23,955 nt of DNA from CAZQIC01 sp964593555 (GCA_964593555.1 CAZQIC010000070.1:1-23955), one strand, 5' to 3'; positions 15,985 to 23,879 are shown, counted from the stretch's first letter. The notes: generated by a model from the sequence alone, not told the origin. Made by a program: numbers and translations.

Positions 15985-16118
15985 TGCCCCAATAATTTTT
16001 TTCTATCTGTCTGTATCTTTTTGACAAATCCCCGTTGTAAGAATATAACAAAGATTAATTTCCGTGTTTTTGCAAGTTTTAAGAGGTATTTTATGTTTTA
16101 CGGTAAGGGCGGATTATC

Positions 16119-16126
16119 TAATTTTG
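16119..16126 (+). promoter_or_regulatory. -7 element upstream of the ECF sigma factor gene
   Basis: TAATTTTG fits TAnnTTTG and lies 56 bases before the ATG at 16183. A weak -33 match (GTTTTA, 16095-16100) lies 18 bases upstream. This would be a housekeeping promoter; an extra autoregulated promoter cannot be excluded. Confidence 0.45.
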
Positions 16127-16182
16127 CAATACATCCCCGTAATAAAGAGGCCAACCTTTGGTCAGCGATTTAAAAACTGAAT

Positions 16183-16818
16183 ATGCTGACCACTATTGCT
16201 TCGAACATTGATACCTGCTCGTTAGAGCTGATAATGGAAAAAACGATCGCACCGGAAATTTCTGTTGGTAAGGCAAGTGATGCTATTGAGCATGAAGAAG
16301 TAATTCGCGCGAAAGAAAATAAAAAAGAATTTGCTCCGCTTTACGATCGGTATCACGAAAAAATATACAGGTACATAAACAGGAGAATAAGCGATATGGA
16401 TACTTGTCATGACATTACATCTCAGGTGTTTTTGAAAGCAATGCTTAACCTGGATAAATATGAATACAGGAAACTTCCTTTTTCATCATGGCTTTACAGG
16501 ATCGCGAATAATGAAGTGGTAGATTTTTTCAGGGCAAACATAAAGAAAGCAGAGCGGTCGATCGATATCAATGCACGTGACATTGAAAGACTATCTGAAG
16601 AAACAGAAATTAAAATACCGGAAAATTTATATGAAAAATTGTTTGAAGAAATTCAACAATTACCCGAGGAGGAATTGCTTTTATTGGAGATGAGGTTTTT
16701 TGAATCGAGAGCATTTAAAGAAATAGGGGAGATACTGGACATTACCGAGAACAATGCAAAAGTGAAATTATATCGTGTGTTGGATAAATTGAAAATTAAG
16801 CTTGCGAAAAATGACTGA
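16183..16818 (+). CDS. ECF-type RNA polymerase sigma factor
   Basis: The product directs RNA polymerase to a dedicated promoter set. Of 211 residues, region 2 covers about 48-117 (FAPLYDRYHEKIYRYINRRI, DITSQVFLKAMLNLDKY, FSSWLYRIANNEVVDFFR) and region 4 about 150-208 (LPEEELLLLEMRFFESRAFKEIGEILDITENNAKVKLYRVLDKL), with a clear helix-turn-helix. A leader of about 45 residues precedes region 2; an ATG at 16234 (MEKTIAPEIS) could be the true start. The stop overlaps the ATG of the next gene (ATGACTGA at 16811-16818). That gene encodes a membrane protein which may act as its anti-sigma factor or sensor. No classic zinc anti-sigma gene is present. Confidence 0.92.
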   Translation: MLTTIASNIDTCSLELIMEKTIAPEISVGKASDAIEHEEVIRAKENKKEFAPLYDRYHEKIYRYINRRISDMDTCHDITSQVFLKAMLNLDKYEYRKLPFSSWLYRIANNEVVDFFRANIKKAERSIDINARDIERLSEETEIKIPENLYEKLFEEIQQLPEEELLLLEMRFFESRAFKEIGEILDITENNAKVKLYRVLDKLKIKLAKND

Positions 16819-18499
16819 TATGAAGAGGAAAATAAACTTTAATACTCCCCCGCCAAGCTCAGGTAAAATTGCCAGTGGAAAGAACTTTGATGGCTTGTTC
16901 GAGTCGTATACAAAGGCTATTGGGGCTTCTGCATCATCTGCCGTATCCGGCGGCATGTCATTAGCAGGCGCGGTTAAAATTGGATTTATAACTCTTGCTG
17001 CCGTGGTTGTTGGGCTTGTTACAGTAGTTGTACTTGGCAAAAAAGTAGAGAGAGAAGACGCTTTAGCTGAAAATCAAAAGCAAAATATAGAGGTAGCGAG
17101 TAAGCTGGAACCATTAGAAGAACAAAAAGAAGCAACACCATTAAGCCCTGTCCCTAATGAAGAAAATGTAATAGAAGAAAAACAAAACTCTACGAATGAG
17201 ACTGGAGAAAAAATAAAAGATATATCCAGAGAGGAAAAAACTATTGAGCACAACCAGCTAAATTCCGGTAAAACAACAATAGATCCTTCTGCCATCCCTA
17301 CAGGTAAAAAGAATAAACAATTAAAAGAGAACACGTCAGGCAATAAAAATATTGAGAGCGAAAAGGTGAAAACAAAAGCCTCGGTTACAGGAGAGAAAAA
17401 CAAAGCAAGAAGAAGAAATAGCAAACAGCAAAGTACAGATAGTAATTATTCTGGAAATGATGTTGCTCAACAACCGGAAGAAAAAGTAAAGAGAAATAAA
17501 AAGAAAAAAGATACAATCAACCATACTATCAATAATGTGGCTTCTATTATTTCCAATGAAAAAAGTTATGCACCACCTGGCCGTTCAAACTATAATGATG
17601 AATTGGCCATGGCAAACTCCAAGCCATCAGGACTATTAGAGACAAAAACATTTTATTTGAATAACAATAGTTTATTATCGCTGGAAGAAGAAAAAGAATT
17701 TGCCCCGCAGGAGATACAACCTGTAAAAAGCAAAAAGAAAAGGAGAGATTTTGATCCGAGGCTGACGCTTGGCTTAAAAACGAGCGGGTATTTTGGCTTG
17801 GAAAGACTTTTCGGCGAGCCAGTTTTTACTTTGGCTGGAAAAACTTCGCAGTCCAGTCAAAATTATCCTTACGAGTATTACAGCTATTACCTGGACGAGG
17901 AAAATACAGATCCATATTTGAAAGAATATAACGATACTGTAACAGGGTACGGATGGGGAAATCCGCGTGCAATGGACATTGGTTTCACCAGTGCATTAAG
18001 AATATTTGGACGGTGTTATTTGGAAATGGATGTTGAGTACGCGCAAACCAATATAAGACATGAAAAACTTTATTGGAATTACAGTGAGAACAAACGAGTG
18101 ACGGAAAAGCTGGGGAAAGAGCATTTTAGGAACATACAAACAAATATTGGGCTTAGCTATTGGTTTGGAAAACGCAACCTGGAATTTGGTTTCTGTACAG
18201 GGGTTGTATTGCGCTACGCAAGCTTTTTATCAGACAACAACCAATCTTTTAGGCAGGATTATTGGTATGATGATTATGTACGGCCTTATGGATATTACGA
18301 TGAATATTATTACGATGACAATAACAAGATGGGCATTGCAGGTTACGGACAACTTTGTTTCAAATATAATTTACCAAAAATTCAAATCAGGGCTGATATA
18401 GGGATCCCTAACGGCTGGTACACATCCCGCATGTCGTTAAGTGCATCTTACAAATTTTACACACTTAAAAAAAACAGAGGGTACAAATTTTATAGATAA
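16811..18499 (+). CDS. Candidate anti-sigma/trans-envelope protein with inner-membrane helix and barrel-like C-terminus
   Basis: The product has 562 residues from the ATG overlapping the sigma stop (a TTG at 16802 would add three). Order: a cytoplasmic segment (about 1-53) with NFNTPPPSSGKI and FDGLFESYTKAI; one hydrophobic helix (54-77, VKIGFITLAAVVVGLVTVVV); a long Lys/Glu/Asn/Ser-rich linker (80-290) of low complexity; then a C-terminal region (about 300-562) of beta-barrel character beginning DFDPRLTLGLKTSGYFGLERLF and ending in a short basic tail. Two Tyr/Asp-rich stretches (YEYYSYYLDEEN, YGYYDEYYYDDNN) look like surface loops. Translational overlap with the sigma gene suggests the N-terminus holds the sigma factor. 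The layout could span the whole envelope. Assignment as anti-sigma is inference; the zinc anti-sigma motif is absent. Confidence 0.75.
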   Translation: MTDMKRKINFNTPPPSSGKIASGKNFDGLFESYTKAIGASASSAVSGGMSLAGAVKIGFITLAAVVVGLVTVVVLGKKVEREDALAENQKQNIEVASKLEPLEEQKEATPLSPVPNEENVIEEKQNSTNETGEKIKDISREEKTIEHNQLNSGKTTIDPSAIPTGKKNKQLKENTSGNKNIESEKVKTKASVTGEKNKARRRNSKQQSTDSNYSGNDVAQQPEEKVKRNKKKKDTINHTINNVASIISNEKSYAPPGRSNYNDELAMANSKPSGLLETKTFYLNNNSLLSLEEEKEFAPQEIQPVKSKKKRRDFDPRLTLGLKTSGYFGLERLFGEPVFTLAGKTSQSSQNYPYEYYSYYLDEENTDPYLKEYNDTVTGYGWGNPRAMDIGFTSALRIFGRCYLEMDVEYAQTNIRHEKLYWNYSENKRVTEKLGKEHFRNIQTNIGLSYWFGKRNLEFGFCTGVVLRYASFLSDNNQSFRQDYWYDDYVRPYGYYDEYYYDDNNKMGIAGYGQLCFKYNLPKIQIRADIGIPNGWYTSRMSLSASYKFYTLKKNRGYKFYR

Positions 18500-18614
18500 A
18501 AAAGTTATTGGCAGTTTTTCGAAGGAATCATTAAAATCAGAAGTGTAAGAATGAATAAAATTAAACTGGAGGCGAATAATTAATTAACGGAATTTTGGAG
18601 TAGTTTTTATAGAA

Positions 18615-20147
18615 ATGAAAATCAGGGGCATATTTTATTTTTTAATAATTCTTTTTATTCATAGCCTTGCTGTCGGGCAAACTGCTGCACCTGCAGCAAA
18701 GCAAAATAAAAAAAAGTATAAGAAATGGCAGAGAGGATTTCAGTTCTCTTATGATTATTCTTATCGCTGGCTTACAGATAATCCACGTTACAAGGGAGTG
18801 TTTTATGATACCACTATATCAGATAAATCAGCAATTGAAATGCGGAATAGTTTTGAAGGATTTAAAAAATCATATACCGCGGGTTTGCTTTTCGAGAGAC
18901 CAATTAATAATAAATTCTTTTTTCAAACAGGCGCAATAATTAACAATGTTGGTGAAACAATTAAACTTGATAAGGTATCTGATCCGCGGATAAAAAATCT
19001 TTTTTACTACGACCCTAAGAAACCATTCGTAAAAGTCAGCTATACATCATTTGATATTCCGCTTGCAGTAAGATTTACTTTCGGACAAAAATCGAGATAT
19101 GACACACAGAGATCTGCGGTGTCCTATTTAAAGTTTAACAGAAATTTTATTGGAATGGGAGGGATTCAGGCAAGTTATTTACTTAGTAATGGAACACCAT
19201 TTTTGGAGAACTCAGGTATGAGTTTTGTATTAAGAGGAATAGCGGGCATTGGCATTTCTCAGGGCCTTGGAGAAAAAATGACATTGAACCTTATGCTTAC
19301 AGCAAGACATGCAATTAATCCAATGTACTTAGATGACGCCCTCAACTCATATTATTATTCATTGGGGTTAACAGCACAGATTTTATTTAAGAAAAAAATA
19401 AAGGAAAAGAAAAAGGCTAACACTACTATTGTCGATGCATGCCTTTTACATAAGCTAAGACCACGCGATCCAAAACAAAAGAAGAAAGCAATTTTTGGTT
19501 TCACTTTTGGCGCTAACGTTTCTCAGCCATTTGGATCAGACGCGGCAAAAAAGGATATACAATACAATCCGTCTTTTTGGAACAGCCTGATCGTTCCTAA
19601 AGAATCAAGCGGACGTAAACTCCCACTTACATCGCCTCAATGGGCTTTGCATATGGAGTACAATTTCCTTGATAATAGATTGGGTATTTTCTCGGACCCG
19701 GGTTTTATCAGAAGAGGATATTTCGCGAGATATGATTACAAGGATGCATTTGGGACATTAAGAACGCAAACAACTTTAAAAAAGACCTATATAGATGTTC
19801 CTTTAAATATAAGGGTTGCTCTTAGCGAATGGGTGTATGTTTTTGCGGGAGGAAATATTTCGGTGCTGGTTCGTGACAAAGTAAAATTTTATGCACAGTA
19901 CTTTGATGACACGTCGCTAGACCTGAATCCAACGGCTGTTAAAAGTGTGTTAGATACATATACTTATTATGCAAAGCCAAGCAAAGCTTTTGTATGGGGC
20001 TATACAGGTGGAATAGGGTTTGTTATCGGTGACAATGCCGATTTTACTTTTAGGGTAAATAAAACATCGGATTATATAAAAGATTATTCATTATACGGAA
20101 TAAATGCCCAGGCATCATTGACTTATTTATTTAAAAGAAGAAAGTAA
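18615..20147 (+). CDS. Outer-membrane protein with two barrel-like halves
   Basis: A signal peptide (MKIRGIFYFLIILFIHSLAVGQ) is followed by a Lys-rich stretch and two beta-rich halves of similar size, about 40-262 and 295-510. They are separated by a very basic linker (FKKKIKEKKKAN ... RPRDPKQKKKAIFG). Each half has outer-membrane strand patterns, such as FDIPLAVRFTFG and IDVPLNIRVALSEWVYVFAGG, which are at equivalent positions and suggest an internal duplication. It ends in ASLTYLFKRRK. The shared phrase 'PLxVR' is typical of PorT/OMP_b-brl_2 domains. The stop overlaps the next start (TAATG), and both follow the sigma-factor pair on the same strand after 115 bases, so they may be its targets. 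No specific function is recognised. Confidence 0.72.
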   Translation: MKIRGIFYFLIILFIHSLAVGQTAAPAAKQNKKKYKKWQRGFQFSYDYSYRWLTDNPRYKGVFYDTTISDKSAIEMRNSFEGFKKSYTAGLLFERPINNKFFFQTGAIINNVGETIKLDKVSDPRIKNLFYYDPKKPFVKVSYTSFDIPLAVRFTFGQKSRYDTQRSAVSYLKFNRNFIGMGGIQASYLLSNGTPFLENSGMSFVLRGIAGIGISQGLGEKMTLNLMLTARHAINPMYLDDALNSYYYSLGLTAQILFKKKIKEKKKANTTIVDACLLHKLRPRDPKQKKKAIFGFTFGANVSQPFGSDAAKKDIQYNPSFWNSLIVPKESSGRKLPLTSPQWALHMEYNFLDNRLGIFSDPGFIRRGYFARYDYKDAFGTLRTQTTLKKTYIDVPLNIRVALSEWVYVFAGGNISVLVRDKVKFYAQYFDDTSLDLNPTAVKSVLDTYTYYAKPSKAFVWGYTGGIGFVIGDNADFTFRVNKTSDYIKDYSLYGINAQASLTYLFKRRK

Positions 20148-20920
20148 TGAGAAAGCTCTGGATAAGTATTTTTTTAATTTTTTATGTCGGGGGAAGCATT
20201 TTTTCTCAATCGCCACTGGATAAAAAAGTTTTCTTCACCGGGTTTGCAGGAACAAATTTTTCATTGCCCGGCGGGCTGAACACGTTCGAAAGAAGAAAAC
20301 AGATAAATGATTTTGTGTCTTATGTAAATGAAAAAGGAGGCGAAGCTTATGGAAGAGTATCGCCAAGAGTGTCGCCTTTATTAGGTTTTGGAGCGGATAT
20401 AAGATTTGCGGATAGATTTTATTTTCAACCTGAGTTGTCTTTTTCACAAAAAGGATTTACTGACCACCTTTATTATAAATGGAAAGATACTTTATACGAC
20501 AAAACCGAAAAAGTTAAATTGAATTACCTGGATATGGCACTCGCAGTAAAATATCAGCATAAATTTTATTTCAGCATTTATACCGGTGTTGTGTTTGGAC
20601 TTAATATCACCGACAGAGTTTTTGTGGATTATAAATATGAGATCAAGGATGCCACACCAATTGATGAACACAAGAAAAAGTTCCTGTATGAAGTATATAA
20701 AGTCGATAGAAGACCATATGTCCCTTCATACCTTTTGGGAATAGGATACTGGTACCACGATGCGCTTGAATTCAGATTAAGACTGCAACGTACACTTAGT
20801 ATTTTTAACGAAGACTCTCCAGAGATTAGTTTTTGGGTGATACAGCCAACAATTACTTACGTGTTTGGTAAGCCACTGGATAAAAAGCGCAAGCTGTACA
20901 AAAAGGGCGGGATCAAATAA
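20147..20920 (+). CDS. Outer-membrane beta-barrel protein (PorT-like)
   Basis: The 257-residue product has a signal peptide (MRKLWISIFLIFYVGGSIFSQ) and the pattern of a PorT-like barrel: LLGFGADIRFADRFYFQPELSFSQKGFTD, then LNYLDMALAVKYQHKFYFSIYTGVVFGL, then YLLGIGYWYHDALEFRLRLQR, and a closing strand ISFWVIQPTITYVFG. The phrases RFYFQPELSFSQKGF and NYLDMALAVKY are hallmarks of the outer-membrane barrel family common in Bacteroidota. The ATG overlaps the stop of the two-barrel gene by one base, so the two are translationally coupled and probably act together. It ends 2 bases from a convergent gene and no terminator lies in between. Confidence 0.82.
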   Translation: MRKLWISIFLIFYVGGSIFSQSPLDKKVFFTGFAGTNFSLPGGLNTFERRKQINDFVSYVNEKGGEAYGRVSPRVSPLLGFGADIRFADRFYFQPELSFSQKGFTDHLYYKWKDTLYDKTEKVKLNYLDMALAVKYQHKFYFSIYTGVVFGLNITDRVFVDYKYEIKDATPIDEHKKKFLYEVYKVDRRPYVPSYLLGIGYWYHDALEFRLRLQRTLSIFNEDSPEISFWVIQPTITYVFGKPLDKKRKLYKKGGIK

Positions 20921-20922
20921 AT

Positions 20923-21390
20923 TTATTCCACAAGAACTTTTCTTATTAATGTTGCTTCGTTATAATAAAGCTCTGCGATGTAAACTCCTTTTGTAAAATT
21001 CTTTGTATCAATTGTAAAATCACGGGAACGAATTATTCTTTTACCACCCATGTCGTACAGGGTGATTCTAAAATTTTCTTTCAACAAATCTTGGGTATTT
21101 AATATCTTCAGTTGCCCTTCTGAAAATTCGATGTTCAGTCTGTTCAAAACACGTTCATTGATCCCAACCATTTGTCCTGCGAATATCAATTGATTCGCGG
21201 TGGCATTGTAGGCGTAATCTTTAATGGTAAACTGACTGCAAGTATTGTCTACATTTACTCTCACCCATCCGTAATGTGGACTTCCCGCGATATTAAATTT
21301 AAGCGGCAAATATTTATCCCCAGCTCCTAAAAATTCTCCGCCCATTTGTGAAGAGCCTCCGTTGTATGCTAAAAATATTTGATTGCTCAC
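20923..21390 (-). CDS. T9SS type A cargo protein, C-terminal part of a frameshifted gene
   Basis: This frame holds the second half of a secreted protein. The nominal GTG at 21390 is inside the gene: reading upstream in frame gives L-T-W-K-S-K-S-Q-A-V, which continues the N-terminal fragment at 21414-21791. The first part (YLPLKFNIAGSPHYGWVRVNVDN, FTIKDYAYNATANQLIFAGQ) is a beta-sandwich often found in Bacteroidota secreted proteins. A type A sorting domain of about 75 residues follows (LNIEFSEGQLKI, FRITLYDMGGKRII, FTKGVYIAELYYNEATLIRKVLV). One missing base near 21414-21420 explains the split. If the lesion is real, this part lacks a signal peptide and should not be exported. Confidence 0.75.
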   Translation of the reverse strand: MSNQIFLAYNGGSSQMGGEFLGAGDKYLPLKFNIAGSPHYGWVRVNVDNTCSQFTIKDYAYNATANQLIFAGQMVGINERVLNRLNIEFSEGQLKILNTQDLLKENFRITLYDMGGKRIIRSRDFTIDTKNFTKGVYIAELYYNEATLIRKVLVE

Positions 21391-21413
21391 TGCCTGCGAT
21401 TTCGATTTCCATG

Positions 21414-21791
21414 TCAGTCCGGAGTAATACTGTCGCCGGAATTTTTTGCATAAGCCATGCTTGCGATAAACTGATCATCGTAACTTATCCCAATTCTGCT
21501 GGTGGTAGCAATATTGTCAACTTTTAATTCATGGTGGGGGACGGTTCCAGAGTGGTTCCACATGATAAACTGAAAATCAATGGTAGCATCGTTGTTAAGG
21601 TCAAGATCAAACGAATCTTTTAAACTGGTTGTGCCAATCCCGGTGCCTGTAAAATCTGTGATATCGGTATATACTATTTGAGCGCGTGTATTGACAATTA
21701 GGAAGAAAGCAATTAGTGTTGCAAATAAATTCTCATGTAAAATCAGATTTTGTGTTTGCTCTAAGATATCTAAAACAGGTTTAAAAACCAA
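21414..21791 (-). CDS. N-terminal part of the frameshifted T9SS type A cargo protein
   Basis: The frame holds a signal-like stretch (LFATLIAFFLIVNTRAQ) and the start of the mature protein (IVYTDITDFTGTGIG, DLDLNNDATIDFQFIM), a pattern typical of secreted Bacteroidota proteins. It ends at a TGA right after SITPD; adding one base there joins it to L-T-W-K in the following fragment. The nominal TTG start at 21791 gives a long hydrophilic preface unlike a signal peptide. An ATG at 21735 is in another frame, and one extra A after it would give M-R-N-L-F-A-T-L, a normal signal start. So two single-base losses are suspected, which favours a pseudogene. Confidence 0.6.
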   Translation of the reverse strand: MVFKPVLDILEQTQNLILHENLFATLIAFFLIVNTRAQIVYTDITDFTGTGIGTTSLKDSFDLDLNNDATIDFQFIMWNHSGTVPHHELKVDNIATTSRIGISYDDQFIASMAYAKNSGDSITPD

Positions 21792-21843
21792 TTGATAATC
21801 TCTGATTTGTTGCAGATATAAAAATATTTTTGTCTATGATGTA

Positions 21844-21987
21844 ATGAGGAAGTTAGTAATGCATCAAAATAATCCGGAGGAAAATATTCTTGATGCAAGT
21901 GTTTTATATAATAACAAAGGAATTTATTTTTATCGCATCAAAAAAATTACCGATGAAAGGCTTAGTGGAAAAATAGCGGTGTTTTGA
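21844..21987 (+). pseudogene. Orphan tail of a T9SS type A sorting domain
   Basis: A 47-codon frame from ATG 21844 to TGA 21985-21987 reads ...ILDASVLYNNKGIYFYRIKKITDERLSGKIAVF. The K-G-I-Y-F-Y-R-I strand followed by S-G-K-I-x-V-F is the end of a type A sorting domain. The body of the protein and a signal peptide are missing upstream; the divergent cargo gene at 21414-21791 occupies that side. It is most likely the remnant of a deleted cargo gene. It could only be a real gene if such short tails are expressed, for which there is no evidence. Confidence 0.5.
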
Positions 21988-21997
21988 TCGGGCCATT

Positions 21998-23035
21998 TCA
22001 AAAAAATCTTTTAATATCCACTTCTCCCTCTATTGGCTTCCCGGTTTCGAGGGATTCAATGAGTACATCGGAGTAGTGGGGGGCTAACATTACACCTTTG
22101 GTGCCCATCCCATTTAAAAAAGCAATTTGTGGTTGTACAGGATGAGCGCCTATCACGGGTCTTCTATCATTAATAGTTGGACGTATTCCGGCTTTATGCT
22201 CTAGTATTTCATAAGGAGAAGAAATTATTTTTTCGAATTTCGCGATCAACTCATTTTTTCCTTTTTCGCTTGGGAGTTCATTTATCTCATTCCATTCATA
22301 AGTGGCGCCTACCTTAAAAATGTTATTTCCTATTGGTAAAATAAATACACCCTTATTTATTATTCGTTCTTCAGGCAAATTTTTTATTCGAACAATGAGT
22401 AACTCTCCCTTGGTCAATTTAAATACACCCTTGGGAAAGTATGGGTTGTCGCTGGCCTTATAACCGTCACAAAAAATAATTTTTTTTGCTTCAAACTGTT
22501 TATATGAAGCAGAATCGTTTTTAAATTGCAGTTTGTCATATTCAAACTTTTCTTTTAGGTAAATATTCTTCTCAAGAAGTAAATTTTTAACAGCGGTTAA
22601 AAACAAATTTACATCCAGGTAGCCGGCCTTTTTTACTTCTGAATAATATCCGTCCTGCGTTGTGCCGTTTATCGCATTATTATTAATTTCGGCGGACAAG
22701 TATTCTCCTTCGGCCTGCTTAGATTTTTTCTCCCAGAGTGTCTTTTCCTGCTCTTCAGTAAAGAATTTCAGAATGTTCTTTTGAAAGAAAAATTGGTGGC
22801 CTAAAATTTTTTCGGCCATGCTGTAAAAATTTATTGCAGATGGCAGCAACAAGTCAATGTTCCAGCTTTTGGTGAGCCGTTTAAAAACAATAGGATTATA
22901 AAGTCCTGCTGCAATTTTTGAACAGGATGATAATGCCGGTTCGTCGATCACAAAAATATCTTTTTCTTTGGCAAGAAGCTTCATTGCCAAAACGCTTCCC
23001 GCAATACCCTGGCCAACTATTATATAATCTTTCAC
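21998..23035 (-). CDS. FAD-dependent oxidoreductase (D-amino-acid/glycine oxidase family)
   Basis: The 345-residue product starts MKDYIIVGQGIAGSVLAMKLL, an ADP-binding Rossmann fold with G-x-G-x-x-G at residues 8-13, followed by the acidic end of the second strand (FVIDE). This is the DAO fold (PF01266). The C-terminal part has the usual FAD-contact region: HKAGIRPTINDRRPVIG and FLNGMGTKGVMLAPHYSDVL. Such enzymes oxidise amines or amino acids to imines; the substrate here is unknown, and similarity to the oxidase half of the tRNA-modifying MnmC is possible. The start is GTG at 23035. It stands alone between decayed genes. No signal peptide is present, so it is cytoplasmic. Confidence 0.85.
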   Translation of the reverse strand: MKDYIIVGQGIAGSVLAMKLLAKEKDIFVIDEPALSSCSKIAAGLYNPIVFKRLTKSWNIDLLLPSAINFYSMAEKILGHQFFFQKNILKFFTEEQEKTLWEKKSKQAEGEYLSAEINNNAINGTTQDGYYSEVKKAGYLDVNLFLTAVKNLLLEKNIYLKEKFEYDKLQFKNDSASYKQFEAKKIIFCDGYKASDNPYFPKGVFKLTKGELLIVRIKNLPEERIINKGVFILPIGNNIFKVGATYEWNEINELPSEKGKNELIAKFEKIISSPYEILEHKAGIRPTINDRRPVIGAHPVQPQIAFLNGMGTKGVMLAPHYSDVLIESLETGKPIEGEVDIKRFF

Positions 23036-23111
23036 AAATGATTTCTATACCTACGAAGATACGAAGCAATTCCCTGATGTTTTTAATTTCCCAAGAGGAA
23101 GATTGTGAGAT

Positions 23112-23447
23112 TTATTTCAGCAGATTAATTTTTCCAACAAATCTATGTGACAAGCCATGAATATCTTTTGCATTGATTTTCCAAATGTAGATGTCAATTT
23201 GAGCTTCATCGTTTCCATTGTTTGCTTTTCCGTCCCAGCCAATATTTTATATCATTGGATTTAAAAATAAGGTTGCCCATCTGTCATAAATAAGCAATTG
23301 ATATTCTTCAACTCCCATCAGGTATGGTTTAAAAACATCATTTATTCCATCGTCATTTAGAGTAAATGTATTAGGAGCATAAATAGTAAATTGAGGTATA
23401 ATATTTATTGTTTCCCAAGTAGAATCTAGACATCCAAACTCGTTAGA
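23112..23447 (-). pseudogene. Decayed type B (gliding-motility) C-terminal sorting domain
   Basis: Reading the minus strand gives NEFGCLDSTWETINIIPQFTI, then YAPNTFTLNDDGINDVFKPY, LLIYDRWATLF, a TAA stop, then, in the same frame, NIGWDGKANNGNDEAQIDIY and HGLSHRFVGKINLLK with the final stop at 23112. The parts line up along a CHU_C domain. In the stretch before the internal stop, adding one base after the RW codons gives G-N-L-I-F-K-S-N-D-I-K, the expected text, and removing one base later restores the frame. So two compensating indels made the stop. The upstream body of the cargo protein is missing. Confidence 0.7.
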
Positions 23448-23509
23448 AAAGGCCTTTGCCTTATTAAATTTTTTATCGGGATTTCAAACCAGTTAATCGC
23501 GTTTTTCAT
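23447..23509 (-). pseudogene. N-terminal fragment of a VOC (glyoxalase-fold) protein
   Basis: From the ATG at 23509 the minus strand reads MKNAINWFEIPIKN, then, after one missing base in the T-run, F-N-K-A-K-A-F. Together this is the start of the widespread VOC family (typically N-A-I-N-W-F-E-I-P-V-x-D-F-x-R-A-K-x-F-Y). The similarity stops at 23447-23450, where the type B sorting-domain remnant begins. About 20 codons remain; no metal-binding or active-site residues are left. The call rests on a short but distinctive match. Confidence 0.45.
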
Positions 23510-23616
23510 ACGACTTGATTTTTATTTGGGAATTATTTTATTCAGGAACATTTTACGGCTTTAAGGTTTCCCAAGTACCATATGACCTTTGGCCTTTTAA
23601 ACGAAAAGACCATAGA

Positions 23617-23664
23617 AATAATCAGCCAGCAAAAACTACTTTTGGTTTTTGCTGGCTGATTATT
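23617..23664 (-). terminator. Strong hairpin terminator of the lanthipeptide-like gene
   Basis: Twenty bases at 23645-23664 are a perfect inverse of 23617-23636, with an 8-base loop. The hairpin starts 2 bases after the stop codon of the minus-strand precursor gene (23667-23669). The stem contains a GC-rich middle (CAGCCAGC) between AT-rich ends and an internal T5 run. Such a stem would also protect the 3' end of a short, highly expressed mRNA. Confidence 0.85.
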
Positions 23665-23666
23665 AA

Positions 23667-23879
23667 TTACTGACACGTAAAATTTGCTGTCCCACCCGGA
23701 CACCATTGATTATGCGTTTCAAAACCACAATCCATAGAACAAATTGCCCCTCCTGTTGCGGCAGCATATAAACCATAAGCAGTTGGTTTGCCGCCAATAG
23801 CGGTTTGCTTTTCGTCTTGTTTTAATGTTGTAACAAAGCTTAATACAGCTAATTGTTTCATGTTGAGTTTTGTCTTCAT
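23667..23879 (-). CDS. Lanthipeptide-like (RiPP) precursor peptide
   Basis: The 70-residue product has a leader and a core. The leader (residues 1-30, KLNMKQLAVLSFVTTLKQDE...GG) matches the pattern K-L-x-x-K-x-L-x-V-x-S-F-V-T-x-L ending in a double glycine, as in Bacteroidota class I lanthipeptide (pinensin-type) precursors. The core (31-70) has four cysteines, C48, C51, C60 and C69, and six Ser/Thr (T33, T42, S49, T55, T64, T68), suitable for thioether rings; a GGxxxCSMDC segment is central. No LanB, LanC, protease or transporter gene is in the window; they may lie beyond the right end. Its 5' flank is the 52-bp terminal repeat and its 3' end a 20-bp hairpin. A non-lanthionine RiPP with the same leader type is the alternative. 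Confidence 0.7.
   Translation of the reverse strand: MKTKLNMKQLAVLSFVTTLKQDEKQTAIGGKPTAYGLYAAATGGAICSMDCGFETHNQWCPGGTANFTCQ

Noticed and set aside
23112..23447. Functional type B cargo gene
   Set aside because: It has an internal stop, at least two compensating indels, and no signal peptide or upstream body.
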